From NCBI GenBank assembly GCA_026415395.1, contig JAOAHD010000017.1, positions 1 to 64,000 of the forward strand: a DNA stretch of 64,000 nt, written 5' to 3'. A program made the position numbers and the translations under genes. The DNA comes from Candidatus Binatia bacterium. Its GTDB lineage: Bacteria > Desulfobacterota > Binatia > HRBIN30. Positions within the stretch are counted from its first letter, which is position 1. Every line of letters starts with the position of its first letter. Below, one piece after another: positions 34,773 to 43,477 of the stretch. A model generated the notes under the pieces. It was not told the DNA's origin. It made no database searches and worked only from the letters and a program-made list of their open reading frames with translations.

Positions 34773-35765
34773 ATGAACTTAGGAAACCTCGGCATCAGTT
34801 TGCCTGTTCCCCCTGACGTGCAGACCTGTGTGGCATGGGCAGAACGGGCGGAAGACTTGGGTTACGAAAGCGTGTGGATTGCCGACACCAACGGCCCTGA
34901 TCCCTTCGCGCTGGCAGCCGCCGTTTGCCAGGCCACCAAGCGGCTGCGGGTGGGGATTGCGGTCACGCCTGTGTACACGCGCACCCCTGGAGTCCTGGCC
35001 CAAGCGGCGGCAACCTTGAGTCAGCTCGCACCAGGGCGATTCATTCTCGGCGTCGGGTCGTCGAGCCACGCCATTGTCGAGCAGTGGCACGGGCTCAAGT
35101 TCGACAAGCCGGTTTCTCGCGTGCGGGAGACGGTTCAACTCGTGCGTGCGTTGTTGCAGGGTGAGAAAAGCGCATTCTCAGGGAAGACGGTGCAGAGCCA
35201 TGGGCTCCGGCTTTTTATGTCGCCAGCGTCTCCGGTGCCCATCTACATTGGCGCACTCCGCCCGCCGATGTTGGAGCTGGCAGGAGAAATCGCCGATGGA
35301 GTTGCGGTCAATTTGTTTCCCGTCGAGGCACTGCCACGGATGCTACAGCACGTGAAACTGGGCGCGGAGCGCGGCGGGCGTGATGCGGGGAGACTCGAGA
35401 TTGTTTGCCGTCATCAAGTAATGGTAACGAACGACAAGCAAGCAGCTCGCGAACTCTTTCGCAGCGCCCTGACTGGCTACTTTGCAACACCCGTCTACAA
35501 CCGCTTTGCCGCCTGGTACGGGTTCGAGGAAGAAGCGCGGCTGATTGCCGAGGGCTTCCGTAAGGGCGACCGCTCCCTGACCCGCCAGGGCATGAGCGAT
35601 CGTTTTGTGGACTCGTTGGCGATTTTCGGCACCATCGAGGAGTGTCGGCAGCGCATCGCCGAATACGTCGCTGCCGGGGTGAACACCACGGCAATCAGCG
35701 TCCTAAGTTTCGATCCAGAGGTCGTGCGCGCAACGCTCGAGGGCCTTGCCCCAGCGCGGGTCTGA
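34773..35765 (+). CDS. LLM-class flavin/F420-dependent oxidoreductase
   Basis: This 330-residue luciferase-like TIM-barrel enzyme has N-terminal GISLPVPPDVQTCVAWAERA and YESVWIADTNGPDPF (cofactor site). RLRVGIAVTPVYTRTPGVLAQ, RFILGVGSSSHAIVEQWHG and VPIYIGALRPPMLELAGEIADG complete the barrel motifs. The pattern fits F420-dependent members more than FMN luciferases, but the cofactor is inference. A small hairpin (CGGCGC at 34748-34753 with GCGCCG at 34765-34770) ends just before the ATG and could mask the ribosome site. It is divergent from the lyase pair. Confidence 0.85.
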   Translation: MNLGNLGISLPVPPDVQTCVAWAERAEDLGYESVWIADTNGPDPFALAAAVCQATKRLRVGIAVTPVYTRTPGVLAQAAATLSQLAPGRFILGVGSSSHAIVEQWHGLKFDKPVSRVRETVQLVRALLQGEKSAFSGKTVQSHGLRLFMSPASPVPIYIGALRPPMLELAGEIADGVAVNLFPVEALPRMLQHVKLGAERGGRDAGRLEIVCRHQVMVTNDKQAARELFRSALTGYFATPVYNRFAAWYGFEEEARLIAEGFRKGDRSLTRQGMSDRFVDSLAIFGTIEECRQRIAEYVAAGVNTTAISVLSFDPEVVRATLEGLAPARV

Positions 35766-35817
35766 GTCTGCCCCAAGGTTCTGTTGCGGGCCAGCCTCAA
35801 ACGTCGCGCCCCGCACG

Positions 35818-36912
35818 TCAGGAGTACACAATCACGCTCCGCGCAACTTCGCCTTGGTCGATCAAGCTCATTGCCAAGTTGATGTCGTCGAGCTTGAGCT
35901 GACGACTGACGAGTTCGTCGAGCTTGATTCGTTTCGCCATGTAAAGGTCGAGAATCCGTGGCATGTCGTACCGAAAGCGCGGCGAGCCATAGTACGAACC
36001 GATGACGCCTTTTTCCTCGAGCGGGAAGTTCATGGCCGGGAAGGTCACCTGCTGTCCCAAGGCAGGCACGCCGACAACGACCAGTTTGCCTCCACGCCGT
36101 ACGGCGGCAAATGCCTGTTGGATCAAATTCGGGTTACCAACGACTTCGAAGACAAAGTCAGCGCCCTTGCCTCCGGTAAGGGCGCGCACCTGATCCGTCC
36201 AGTCTCCCTGATTCGGGTTCACCGTATCTGTTGCCCCGAACTGCTTGGCGAGTTCCAGTTTTTTCTCCACGAGGTCGACGGCAATGATGCGCTCTGCCCC
36301 GCAAACCTGGGCACCTTGAATCACGTTGAGGCCGACGCCGCCGCACCCGACGACGGCCACGGTATCCCCGGGCTCGACCCGCGCGGTGTTCATTGCCGCT
36401 CCGACGCCGGTCATCACGCCACAGCCAACTAGGCAGGCGCTTGTTAAGGGCACATCCTTGCGGATGGGAATCACTGCTTGCTCCGGCACCACGGTGTATT
36501 CCGCAAACGAGCCGCACCAATGCCGCAGGGGCTGGCCATTGAGTTGGAAGCGGGTGGTTCCGTCGTACATGGCACCAGACATGGTTGCCATGGCGGCTTT
36601 CTCACACAAATGTGGCCGCCCGCGCCCGCAGTCGCGACAGTAACCGCAGGAGTAAAGCCAGGTGAGAACAACGTGGTCGCCTTTCTGCACCGACGTCACT
36701 CCCGGACCGACTTCCTCAACGACCCCCGCCCCTTCGTGGCCGATAATGATGGGTGGCATCATGGGAAGCAGCCCCCTTTGAATGCTCAAATCGCTGTGGC
36801 AAACGCCGCTGGCGACCACCCGCACCAAAACCTCTCCCTGGTGGGGCTGATCGAGTTGGACCTCTTGTACTCGGAACGGCTCATTCCACGCCTGCAGTAC
36901 TGCAGCTCTCAT
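35818..36912 (-). CDS. Zinc-dependent alcohol dehydrogenase (MDR, class III-like)
   Basis: This 364-residue medium-chain dehydrogenase has catalytic zinc ligands GVCHSDL near residue 38 and GHEGAGVV near 60, plus Cys174 in VGCGVMTG. The structural zinc cysteines are in SCGYCRDCGRGRPHLC. The Rossmann motif is VVGCGGVGLNVIQGA near 190, followed by AVDLVEKKLELAKQFGAT with the NAD-preferring Asp. AAGGAG lies 6 bases before the ATG. It may oxidise a primary alcohol or hydroxyacyl intermediate. Its end faces the LLM gene. Confidence 0.9.
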   Translation of the reverse strand: MRAAVLQAWNEPFRVQEVQLDQPHQGEVLVRVVASGVCHSDLSIQRGLLPMMPPIIIGHEGAGVVEEVGPGVTSVQKGDHVVLTWLYSCGYCRDCGRGRPHLCEKAAMATMSGAMYDGTTRFQLNGQPLRHWCGSFAEYTVVPEQAVIPIRKDVPLTSACLVGCGVMTGVGAAMNTARVEPGDTVAVVGCGGVGLNVIQGAQVCGAERIIAVDLVEKKLELAKQFGATDTVNPNQGDWTDQVRALTGGKGADFVFEVVGNPNLIQQAFAAVRRGGKLVVVGVPALGQQVTFPAMNFPLEEKGVIGSYYGSPRFRYDMPRILDLYMAKRIKLDELVSRQLKLDDINLAMSLIDQGEVARSVIVYS

Positions 36913-36981
36913 CTTGAACTCCTTCCACCGGCTGTCGAAGATGCACCGCTAGTACTGCACGACTTTCGTTAAGGCAACGGA

Positions 36982-37734
36982 ATGCAAAAAGAAGCTCGAA
37001 AACCGGTAGCGGTGATTACCGCCGGCGCGGAGCGGATCGGGCGTGCAATCGTACTCGGATTCGCACGCGGCGGTTATGACGTTGTGATTCACTACCGCAC
37101 GCCCCGCCCGGCGGTAGAGGCAACGGCCGCCTCTGCGCGCGCTGCGGGTGCTCAGGTGGAACTCTACCAGGCAGACCTCGCTACGGCGGCTGGTGCCGCA
37201 GGGCTCCTCGACAGAACCGTGTCGCGGTTCCACCGGGTGGACGCCCTCGTTGCCAACGCCGGAGCCTTCGAACGCACCCCGGTGGAGAGCCTCTCCAAAG
37301 AAGCCTGCGAGCGGATGTTGCGGGACAACTTGTTCGCGACCCTGTGGGTCGCAAAATTCTTTGGCGTGTGGATGCGGGAGCGCGGTGGCGGCAGCATCGT
37401 GGCCTTGGCAGACGTTGCCGCATTACGCCCGTGGCGGGCGTACTTGGCTTACAACGTGGCGAAGGCTGGAGTCGTCGCTCTCGTACGTACACTCGCTAAG
37501 GAGCTCGCGCCGCAAGTACGGGTGAACGGAATTGCTCCGGGGCCGATTTTGTTCCCTCCTGGCCTCAGTGCGGAGCAAGAACGGCGAGAGATCGAGCGCA
37601 CGCTTCTTAAACGCGCGGGAAGCCCGGATCACATTGCAGATGCCGCCCTCTTTCTTTGCCGCAACGACTATATCACCGGAGTGATCCTCCCCGTGGACGG
37701 TGGCCGTTTGTTAGGCAACGATGACGGGTATTGA
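36982..37734 (+). CDS. SDR resembling pteridine reductase/FolM
   Basis: This 250-residue SDR has the cofactor motif TAGAERIGRAI near residue 13, where Arg-Ile-Gly replaces Gly-Ile-Gly as in pteridine reductase 1 and FolM. ANAGAF near 88 is the NAG motif, YNVAKAG near 155 holds the catalytic Tyr and Lys, and the C-terminal VDGGRLLG is conserved. IHYRTPRPAVEAT near 35 fits NADPH binding. It may reduce dihydropterin or dihydrofolate. It overlaps trmB by 14 bases (its stop lies inside the trmB start region), so the pair is coupled. Confidence 0.82.
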   Translation: MQKEARKPVAVITAGAERIGRAIVLGFARGGYDVVIHYRTPRPAVEATAASARAAGAQVELYQADLATAAGAAGLLDRTVSRFHRVDALVANAGAFERTPVESLSKEACERMLRDNLFATLWVAKFFGVWMRERGGGSIVALADVAALRPWRAYLAYNVAKAGVVALVRTLAKELAPQVRVNGIAPGPILFPPGLSAEQERREIERTLLKRAGSPDHIADAALFLCRNDYITGVILPVDGGRLLGNDDGY

Positions 37735-38350
37735 ATTCTGGGAAGAAATTTTCGGCCGTCGGGCAGCGGTGGAAATCGAGATTGGTCCTGGGACGGGATC
37801 CTTTCTCTGCCACGTCGCGGAGCAGCATCCAGAGGTCAACTTTCTCGCCATCGAAAGTTCACGCAGCCGAGCGGAGAGGCTAACTCGCTTGCTGGAAGAG
37901 CGCGGCTTGCGGAATGCCCGTGTGGTTCATGCCGCCGCGCAGTGCGTGATCCAGCACTGCGTACCTCCTGGGAGTGTCCAGGCTTACCACATTTATTTTC
38001 CCGATCCGTGGTGGAAACGCCGGCACCACAAGCGGCGCTTGTTCACCCCGGACTTCGCTCGAGCGCTGGCTCGCAGTTTATCACCCGGGGGGCAGGTCTA
38101 CCTTGCGACCGACGTCCTTTTCGTCTGGACCTTGGCACGCAATTGCTTGGAGCAGCACGGCGGACTGGTCTTAACCTACCTCCGCCCGCCAGCCCGCCCG
38201 GTGCGTACGGCGTTCGAACAAAAGGGCCTGCGACGCGGCGCGCAGATTTGGGAGGGCGTTTTTGCACTTCTGCCGCAGTTGTCCGAGCAAGCCGCCACTA
38301 GCCAGGAGGTGGTTAGGATCGGGAATAGACCCAGCGAAAGTCATCCTTAA
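37721..38350 (+). CDS. trmB: tRNA (guanine-N7)-methyltransferase
   Basis: This 209-residue SAM enzyme methylates G46 of tRNA. EIEIGPGTGSFLCHVAEQ near residue 20 is the SAM site, followed by NFLAIESSRSRAERL. The catalytic signature YFPDPWWKRRHHKRRL lies near 90, followed by LFTPDFARAL and GGQVYLATDVLF. It overlaps the preceding pteridine-reductase-like gene by 14 bases and the convergent flippase gene by 38 bases at its 3' end. Confidence 0.93.
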   Translation: MTGIEFWEEIFGRRAAVEIEIGPGTGSFLCHVAEQHPEVNFLAIESSRSRAERLTRLLEERGLRNARVVHAAAQCVIQHCVPPGSVQAYHIYFPDPWWKRRHHKRRLFTPDFARALARSLSPGGQVYLATDVLFVWTLARNCLEQHGGLVLTYLRPPARPVRTAFEQKGLRRGAQIWEGVFALLPQLSEQAATSQEVVRIGNRPSESHP

Positions 38351-39719
38351 CGATTCCGCCGAGCCAAAAGAGCATAGCTCCATACAGGCCGAGCGAAGAC
38401 AGCGCGACGGCTGGGCCTCCCCAGCCGAGCAGGAACACACCGACGGCGCCCGCCAAAGCACCTGCCGCCACCGCGGGAGCACTCGAGCGCAGGCAGTCAA
38501 CGACGATATTGCGCGTAGCCGAGAACGCAAACCACAGGGCGAAACCCACTAGGCTGCTGATGAACGTTGCGGCTGCTGCGCCGACTCCTCCGTACGGCGG
38601 AATCCAGAGCAGGTTGAGAACAATATTGACCGCGACGGACACAGCACTCACCACCAACAACAACCGATACCAGCCGTGGATCAGAAACACGTTCACATAC
38701 ACGCTCCCAAGGAAGGCCAGGACCATGTTCCAACTCAGCAGCACGGCGGCTGGCCAAGCCGCCTCGTATGTTTCGCCAAAAATCAGCCGTAACGCCTCCG
38801 GCGCAATCAAGCTAATGGCCAGAGCCAAGGAGACCCCCGCCGCGGCGAGATAACGGAATCCAGTTAAATAACGGTGACGGAACACCCGTGGGTTCGAGCG
38901 GTGGCTTGCAGCCAGCAGCGGAAACAGCGAGAGCATCATGGCCTCCGAGAACATGCCAAGCGCTTCCGTCAGGCGGACAGCGGCCGCATATTCTCCGACG
39001 TCCTGGGCTCCGCGCAGGTGAAAAAGAAAGATTTGGTCGATGCGGAGCGCCGTCATGAACAGCAAGGCCAAGAGCCCGACCTGACTTGCTTCCCGCAAGA
39101 GGAGTCGCGCGTGCTCGACCACAAGTACCGGCGAGATGCGAACATACGAGCGGACTGCCAGGAGAAAGATCAGTGCAAACAGCAATGCGTTGGCGAGACC
39201 AACGATAAACACAGCAGTCACCGAGGGCTTCCAGCGCCAGCAGCAGAGGACCAGGATGAGAAAGCTCACGCTGCCGAGCACGCTGATGGCGTAGTAGGTC
39301 CGAACCTGGAGGCGACTCTGAAAGTAAGCGCGCGCTAACAAATCAAAGCCGAACGGCAACGCTGCTGCCGCGAGGCTGAGGCAGACAAATGTCGTGCGGT
39401 CCCAGCGGAAGGCCCACCCCAAAACGAACGAGACACTGGCGGCAACCAACCCGAGGCCAAGGCGCAGCCAAAGAGCTGTCCCCAGCAAGACAGGCGCGTC
39501 GTGCGGTCGTGCAGCAAGCTCTCGGGTGAGCACACGCTCCATGCCGAGGTCGGACAGAAATCCGAGAAAGAACATAACCGCGCCCACAAATGCGTAAATG
39601 CCAAACTGCTCCGCGCCCAGCATGCGCGCCAGAACGATCATCGTCGCCAAGTGCGCAATCTTCTGGAGCGTCATTCCGCTCAGGCCGCTGAAGGAGTTGC
39701 GCAAAAGTTGCCGGCTCAT
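38313..39719 (-). CDS. Oligosaccharide/polysaccharide flippase (Wzx-like)
   Basis: This MATE/MVF-superfamily membrane protein of 468 residues has about 12-14 helices. It begins with RNSFSGLSGMTLQKIAHL and LARMLGAEQFGIYAFVGAV, the usual N-terminal flippase pattern. The final helices end near GGIVKDDFRWVYSRS. It would flip a lipid-linked glycan across the inner membrane, matching the long glycosyltransferase operon that precedes it. The ATG at 39719 has GAGAG upstream, over a longer frame to 39764. Its 3' end overlaps trmB by 38 bases. Confidence 0.85.
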   Translation of the reverse strand: MSRQLLRNSFSGLSGMTLQKIAHLATMIVLARMLGAEQFGIYAFVGAVMFFLGFLSDLGMERVLTRELAARPHDAPVLLGTALWLRLGLGLVAASVSFVLGWAFRWDRTTFVCLSLAAAALPFGFDLLARAYFQSRLQVRTYYAISVLGSVSFLILVLCCWRWKPSVTAVFIVGLANALLFALIFLLAVRSYVRISPVLVVEHARLLLREASQVGLLALLFMTALRIDQIFLFHLRGAQDVGEYAAAVRLTEALGMFSEAMMLSLFPLLAASHRSNPRVFRHRYLTGFRYLAAAGVSLALAISLIAPEALRLIFGETYEAAWPAAVLLSWNMVLAFLGSVYVNVFLIHGWYRLLLVVSAVSVAVNIVLNLLWIPPYGGVGAAAATFISSLVGFALWFAFSATRNIVVDCLRSSAPAVAAGALAGAVGVFLLGWGGPAVALSSLGLYGAMLFWLGGIVKDDFRWVYSRS

Positions 39720-39826
39720 GTTCTTCTCTCGGTGCCCCGCATCCGTCTCGCGGCTTCTAACCACGAGACTCGCGGCACACGTGGCACACCCTCAGCAACC
39801 GATTGCAAGCCCGGGGCATCACCAGA

Positions 39827-40750
39827 TCACTGCAATCCCAGCTCCCGCAGCGGCAAGCGGCCGGTCAATCCGTCAACAAAGCCGCGAACGAGCCACAAAT
39901 AGGACTTGATCCGGTCGCCACGGAACAGTCCGGCCACCATCCACCAGCTCACGCCGAGAAAAAAGAGGGTCACGAACTTACACAACTGTGCTGGGCTCGC
40001 GTGCTTGCGCGCAAACAGAATGCTGTTGCGTCCGAGAAAATACAAAACGGGGAACGGGCGCGGGCGGTCCGGATGGGCGGCACCAAAGCCCCGGTGGTAA
40101 ATCACAGCCCGGCCGTTGTAGACGACCCGGAACCCCGCCTTTCGCGCGCGGGCGCACCAGTCGACGTCTTCATGATAGCCGAAGAAATTCTCGTCGAAGC
40201 CGCCAACGGCCTCGATGGCCTTCCGAGTCATCATCATCCCATTGCCGATGACCCAGTCTACGTCTTTCACCACGGAGAGCTCCGGGGCATCGGGCACCCG
40301 CGAGCCGACTAAGTGTACAAGATCTCGGTGGTAGCGAAGCTCCCCGTATGCTCCCCACACGAGGCGATGGTCTTCGAGCAAGATGTTCTTAGCGCCGACC
40401 ACGCCAATCCGCTCATCGCTCTTTGCCACCTCGACCAGCTCCGTAAGCAAGTCGGGGTGCAGTTCTGTATCATTGTTCAGCAAGAGCACGTAGTCAGCAC
40501 CTCGGTTCAAAGCGTCGGCGATCCCGCGATTATTGCCTCCGCAAAAGCCGAGGTTCTTCTCCATAACCAACACTCTTTGCGCCGGGAACCGTCGCTGGAT
40601 GGCTTCGACGCTGCCATCGATGGAAGCGTTGTCCACCACTGTGGCGCTCCAGTTGGGGTAGCGAATTCGCGGCAACGAGGAGAGGCAACGCAACACGTCC
40701 TCTTTGCCGTTCCAATTCAAAATGACCAGCGCAACGTGAGGGTCAGCCAT
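39827..40750 (-). CDS. GT2 family glycosyltransferase
   Basis: This 307-residue rhamnosyltransferase-like GT-A enzyme has ALVILNWNGKEDVLRCL near residue 6, VVDNASIDGSVEAIQ near 35 and NLGFCGGNNRG. The DxD-like LLLNNDTELHPD lies near 90 and FFGYHEDVDWCARARKAG near 200 (the acceptor and base region). The C-terminal basic and hydrophobic tail suggests membrane association. It overlaps the upstream glycosyltransferase by 8 bases. It transfers a sugar to a lipid-linked glycan; donor and linkage are unknown. Confidence 0.88.
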   Translation of the reverse strand: MADPHVALVILNWNGKEDVLRCLSSLPRIRYPNWSATVVDNASIDGSVEAIQRRFPAQRVLVMEKNLGFCGGNNRGIADALNRGADYVLLLNNDTELHPDLLTELVEVAKSDERIGVVGAKNILLEDHRLVWGAYGELRYHRDLVHLVGSRVPDAPELSVVKDVDWVIGNGMMMTRKAIEAVGGFDENFFGYHEDVDWCARARKAGFRVVYNGRAVIYHRGFGAAHPDRPRPFPVLYFLGRNSILFARKHASPAQLCKFVTLFFLGVSWWMVAGLFRGDRIKSYLWLVRGFVDGLTGRLPLRELGLQ

Positions 40751-41702
40751 GGTCCTTTGCCTCGGAGCCAACCGAGTGCCACGCGGCGCGGCTAGCCAAC
40801 CCGAGTTCCTCGACCGGAACGGATCGCTCCAGCAACCCATCCCACACGCCGCGCAGTCGCAGGCGGAAGCCAGCCAGCTCCTTACGCCGCCAACGCAGCG
40901 CCCCGTCCTTCATCAGGTTGACCACCAAGTGCACGGCGTATTTTGCTTGCAGGCTTCGACTTGCGTGTTTGCGCACGAACAAGATCGCGTTGCGAGCGGA
41001 GAGATAAGTAATTGGGCTTAGGTACCCGCCTCCGTCGGTCGACGCGTGCATTCGGTGCCGGACGACTGCCTGCGGTACGTAGGCTACGCGATACCCAGCC
41101 CGACGTGCGCGCACGCACCACTCCAAGTCCTCATGGTACGCGAAAAACCTGTCATCGAAGAGCCCCACCTGGCGCAGCACCTCGGCGCGGATCAACATTG
41201 CGCAGCCGCTCACGTAATCGACAACGGCGAACTCGTTAAATTTCGACACGTCTGGCTCCATCCAACCACGCTGCTGAACCAGTGGGCCATGATAAGTCAG
41301 CACGCCATAGGCGGTGTGGATCCGCGGTGGGGTCTCTTGAGTCAGCGTCTTCGCACCGACCGCCGCCAGTGTTTCGTCCATGGCCAACACCGTGGTGAGT
41401 TGGAGCAAGCAATCAGCTTCCACAACTGCGTCGTTGTTCACGAGGAACACACCATCGGCTCCCAACCGAAGTGCGTGCTCCATTCCGGCATTGGCCCCAG
41501 CCGCAAAACCCCGGTTTTCCGGCAAAAGTAGCCAATGCAGCTCACAGCCAACGTTTGCCAACGTTGGGCGAGGATCCTGGGTAGATCCGTTGTCCACGAT
41601 GACAATATCGTCCGGAACGCGCGTCCCGCGTTCGAGGCTTTCGACGCAGAGACGCGTGAGCGCTGCGTGGTTCCAGTTCACGATCACCGCGGCAACACGC
41701 AT
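40743..41702 (-). CDS. GT2 family glycosyltransferase
   Basis: This 319-residue GT2 enzyme is related to its two GT2 neighbours. VAAVIVNWNHAALTRLCVESL starts the protein, VDNGSTQDPRPTL and NRGFAAGANAGMEHAL follow, the DxD-like VNNDAVVEAD lies near residue 98 and FFAYHEDLEWCVRARRAG near 190. The ATG at 41702 is chosen over a TTG two codons earlier. It lies 9 bases after the methyltransferase stop. It is part of the same operon and of the same subfamily, suggesting duplication. Confidence 0.87.
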   Translation of the reverse strand: MRVAAVIVNWNHAALTRLCVESLERGTRVPDDIVIVDNGSTQDPRPTLANVGCELHWLLLPENRGFAAGANAGMEHALRLGADGVFLVNNDAVVEADCLLQLTTVLAMDETLAAVGAKTLTQETPPRIHTAYGVLTYHGPLVQQRGWMEPDVSKFNEFAVVDYVSGCAMLIRAEVLRQVGLFDDRFFAYHEDLEWCVRARRAGYRVAYVPQAVVRHRMHASTDGGGYLSPITYLSARNAILFVRKHASRSLQAKYAVHLVVNLMKDGALRWRRKELAGFRLRLRGVWDGLLERSVPVEELGLASRAAWHSVGSEAKDHG

Positions 41703-41711
41703 GCCCAAAAC

Positions 41712-42527
41712 CTAGTGTTGGGGCCGCCGGGCCACAGCCAAAACTCCTCCCGCCACCAACCAGGGCGAAAGCGCGAACGCGATGCGTTGCAATAACCGAC
41801 CACGCCGATTCAATTCCCACCGTTTGTGCCCAGGCTTCATGTCGAACATTCCAGCGCGGTACCCAAAGAAGGAAGACGAATCCACCCAAAGTCCTTTGCC
41901 GAGCGGCAAGTGGAAGTCGTCTGCATACAAGCCCTCGACGCGAAAACCGGCCTCCAACAAAAACTTGCGCAACTCGGCACCCGTGAAACGGTACTCAGCA
42001 AACTCCAGTTTGAGGCCACGGCGACGCTTCTGCCAGTCGCGCAAACGCCGCAAGTGATTAATCACGCAGCGCCGCCAGGGATTGTTGTACGGTACCGATA
42101 CCAAGGCCACTCCCCCTGGCTTGAGCACGCGATACAACTCGCGCAGCGCGGTAAGCGGGCCCGCCTCGTCGTGCTCGATCACCCCCAACGAAATGATGCC
42201 GCCAAGACTGCAATCCCGCAGCGGCAAATGCAGCGTGTCCGATGCAAACACCCACCCGCGGGCTCCGTTCTTCGCAGCAGCGGCCAGGGCGGGACGAGCG
42301 AGATCAGTACCAAGAACCTTAAAGCCCCGCTGCCGCAAATAAATCACCCAACGCGCCAAGCCACAGCCGGCATCCAGGATCCAACCATCGCGCGGCAACT
42401 CCCGCAAAAAGACCGGCAGGGTGGTTTCGAAATCGCAGAGCTCCACGTGATCGGCGACCGTATCGAAACTCCAAAAGATCTGGCTCGCCTCAATGCCCGT
42501 GTTGACGGTATAGTACTTGAAGCTCAC
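41712..42527 (-). CDS. Class I SAM-dependent methyltransferase
   Basis: This 271-residue enzyme has a SAM-binding LDAGCGLARWVIYLRQRGF near residue 52, VLGTDLARPAL, LHLPLRDCSLGGIISLGVIEH near 105 and LYRVLKPGGVALVSVPYNN. This is the SAM-methyltransferase_11/25 layout. It probably methylates a sugar or lipid carrier in the glycan pathway. The GTG start overlaps the stop of the upstream glycosyltransferase (GTGA). No Zn or radical motif is present. Confidence 0.85.
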   Translation of the reverse strand: MSFKYYTVNTGIEASQIFWSFDTVADHVELCDFETTLPVFLRELPRDGWILDAGCGLARWVIYLRQRGFKVLGTDLARPALAAAAKNGARGWVFASDTLHLPLRDCSLGGIISLGVIEHDEAGPLTALRELYRVLKPGGVALVSVPYNNPWRRCVINHLRRLRDWQKRRRGLKLEFAEYRFTGAELRKFLLEAGFRVEGLYADDFHLPLGKGLWVDSSSFFGYRAGMFDMKPGHKRWELNRRGRLLQRIAFALSPWLVAGGVLAVARRPQH

Positions 42528-43477
42528 GATTCGTCCCCCTCCTCCCTTAATCCCAGTTCCACAAAGGGGATTGGCCGATCACGCAACGCATCCAGCATGC
42601 CCCGCACCTTGAGGCGTACTCCCTCTTGTTCACCCGTCAGGGCGCGCCGCAAATACTGCAACGGAAGCGTGCCCAACTGAAAGCACGCAAATTTTGCGCG
42701 CTGAAAAACATTCCCGTGCTTTTGCACGAACAAGACCATGTTACGTCCTGCCAGGTATTGGCGAACGCTCACAAAGCGCCGACCGCCGGAGCTTCCATGC
42801 CCTTTGTGCAAAATTCGCCCCTGCGGGGCAAAGACAACCCGGTAGCCTTTGCGGCGCGCGGTTGTGCACCAATCCACGTCTTCGTGGTACGCAAAGTAGG
42901 CATCGTCGAACAAACCCACATCAAGAAGGGCTTCTCGGCGCAACAGCATGGCCGTGCCTGGAACCCAGTCGACGTCGCGCTCTTCCGTGAAGCGAAAGTC
43001 GTCCGGCCAATAATATCCGATGAGCCGTACAAGCCCTTGGCGGTATGTGACGTAACCATAGGCCACCCAAATCCGTGTAGGATCGTCCCACGCCAAAATC
43101 TTCACTCCAACTGCTGCGATCCGTGGATCCCTTTCCGCCGCACGCACCGCCCAGTGGAGAACGTCGGGTTCTACGACGGTGTCGTTATTCAAAACAAAAA
43201 CGTAGTCCGCCCCGGCATCCAGCGCGCAGCGAATGCCCGCGTTGTTTCCCCCCGTGTAGCCCAGGTTTCGTGCCAGGCGGATGCACTTCACGGCCGGAAA
43301 TTGCTCCCGGATTGCGCTCGTGGGATCCACACGCGATCCGTTATCAACGACGATGACCTCGAAGCTCGGGTAGTTGAGTCGTTGCAAGCTCTCCAAGCAC
43401 GCGATGGTGTTCTCGTAACCGTTCCAATTCAGTACGACGATGGCGACCTTCGGCGCCGAGCGATCCTGACTATCCAT
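42524..43477 (-). CDS. GT2 family glycosyltransferase
   Basis: This 317-residue GT2 enzyme is closely similar in layout to those at 39827 and 40743: VAIVVLNWNGYENTIACLESL, VVDNGSRVDP, NLGYTGGNNAGIRCAL, VLNNDTVVEPDVLHWAVR and YFAYHEDVDWCTTARRKGY. It lies between the methyltransferase (GTGA overlap) and the GT4 gene (8-base overlap). Repeated paralogues in one operon suggest stepwise addition of similar sugars such as rhamnose. Confidence 0.88.
   Translation of the reverse strand: MDSQDRSAPKVAIVVLNWNGYENTIACLESLQRLNYPSFEVIVVDNGSRVDPTSAIREQFPAVKCIRLARNLGYTGGNNAGIRCALDAGADYVFVLNNDTVVEPDVLHWAVRAAERDPRIAAVGVKILAWDDPTRIWVAYGYVTYRQGLVRLIGYYWPDDFRFTEERDVDWVPGTAMLLRREALLDVGLFDDAYFAYHEDVDWCTTARRKGYRVVFAPQGRILHKGHGSSGGRRFVSVRQYLAGRNMVLFVQKHGNVFQRAKFACFQLGTLPLQYLRRALTGEQEGVRLKVRGMLDALRDRPIPFVELGLREEGDES

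Noticed and set aside
41703-41708. Upstream TTG as start of the GT2 gene ending at 40743
   Set aside because: An ATG two codons later is the more natural start and keeps the conserved N-terminal strand intact.
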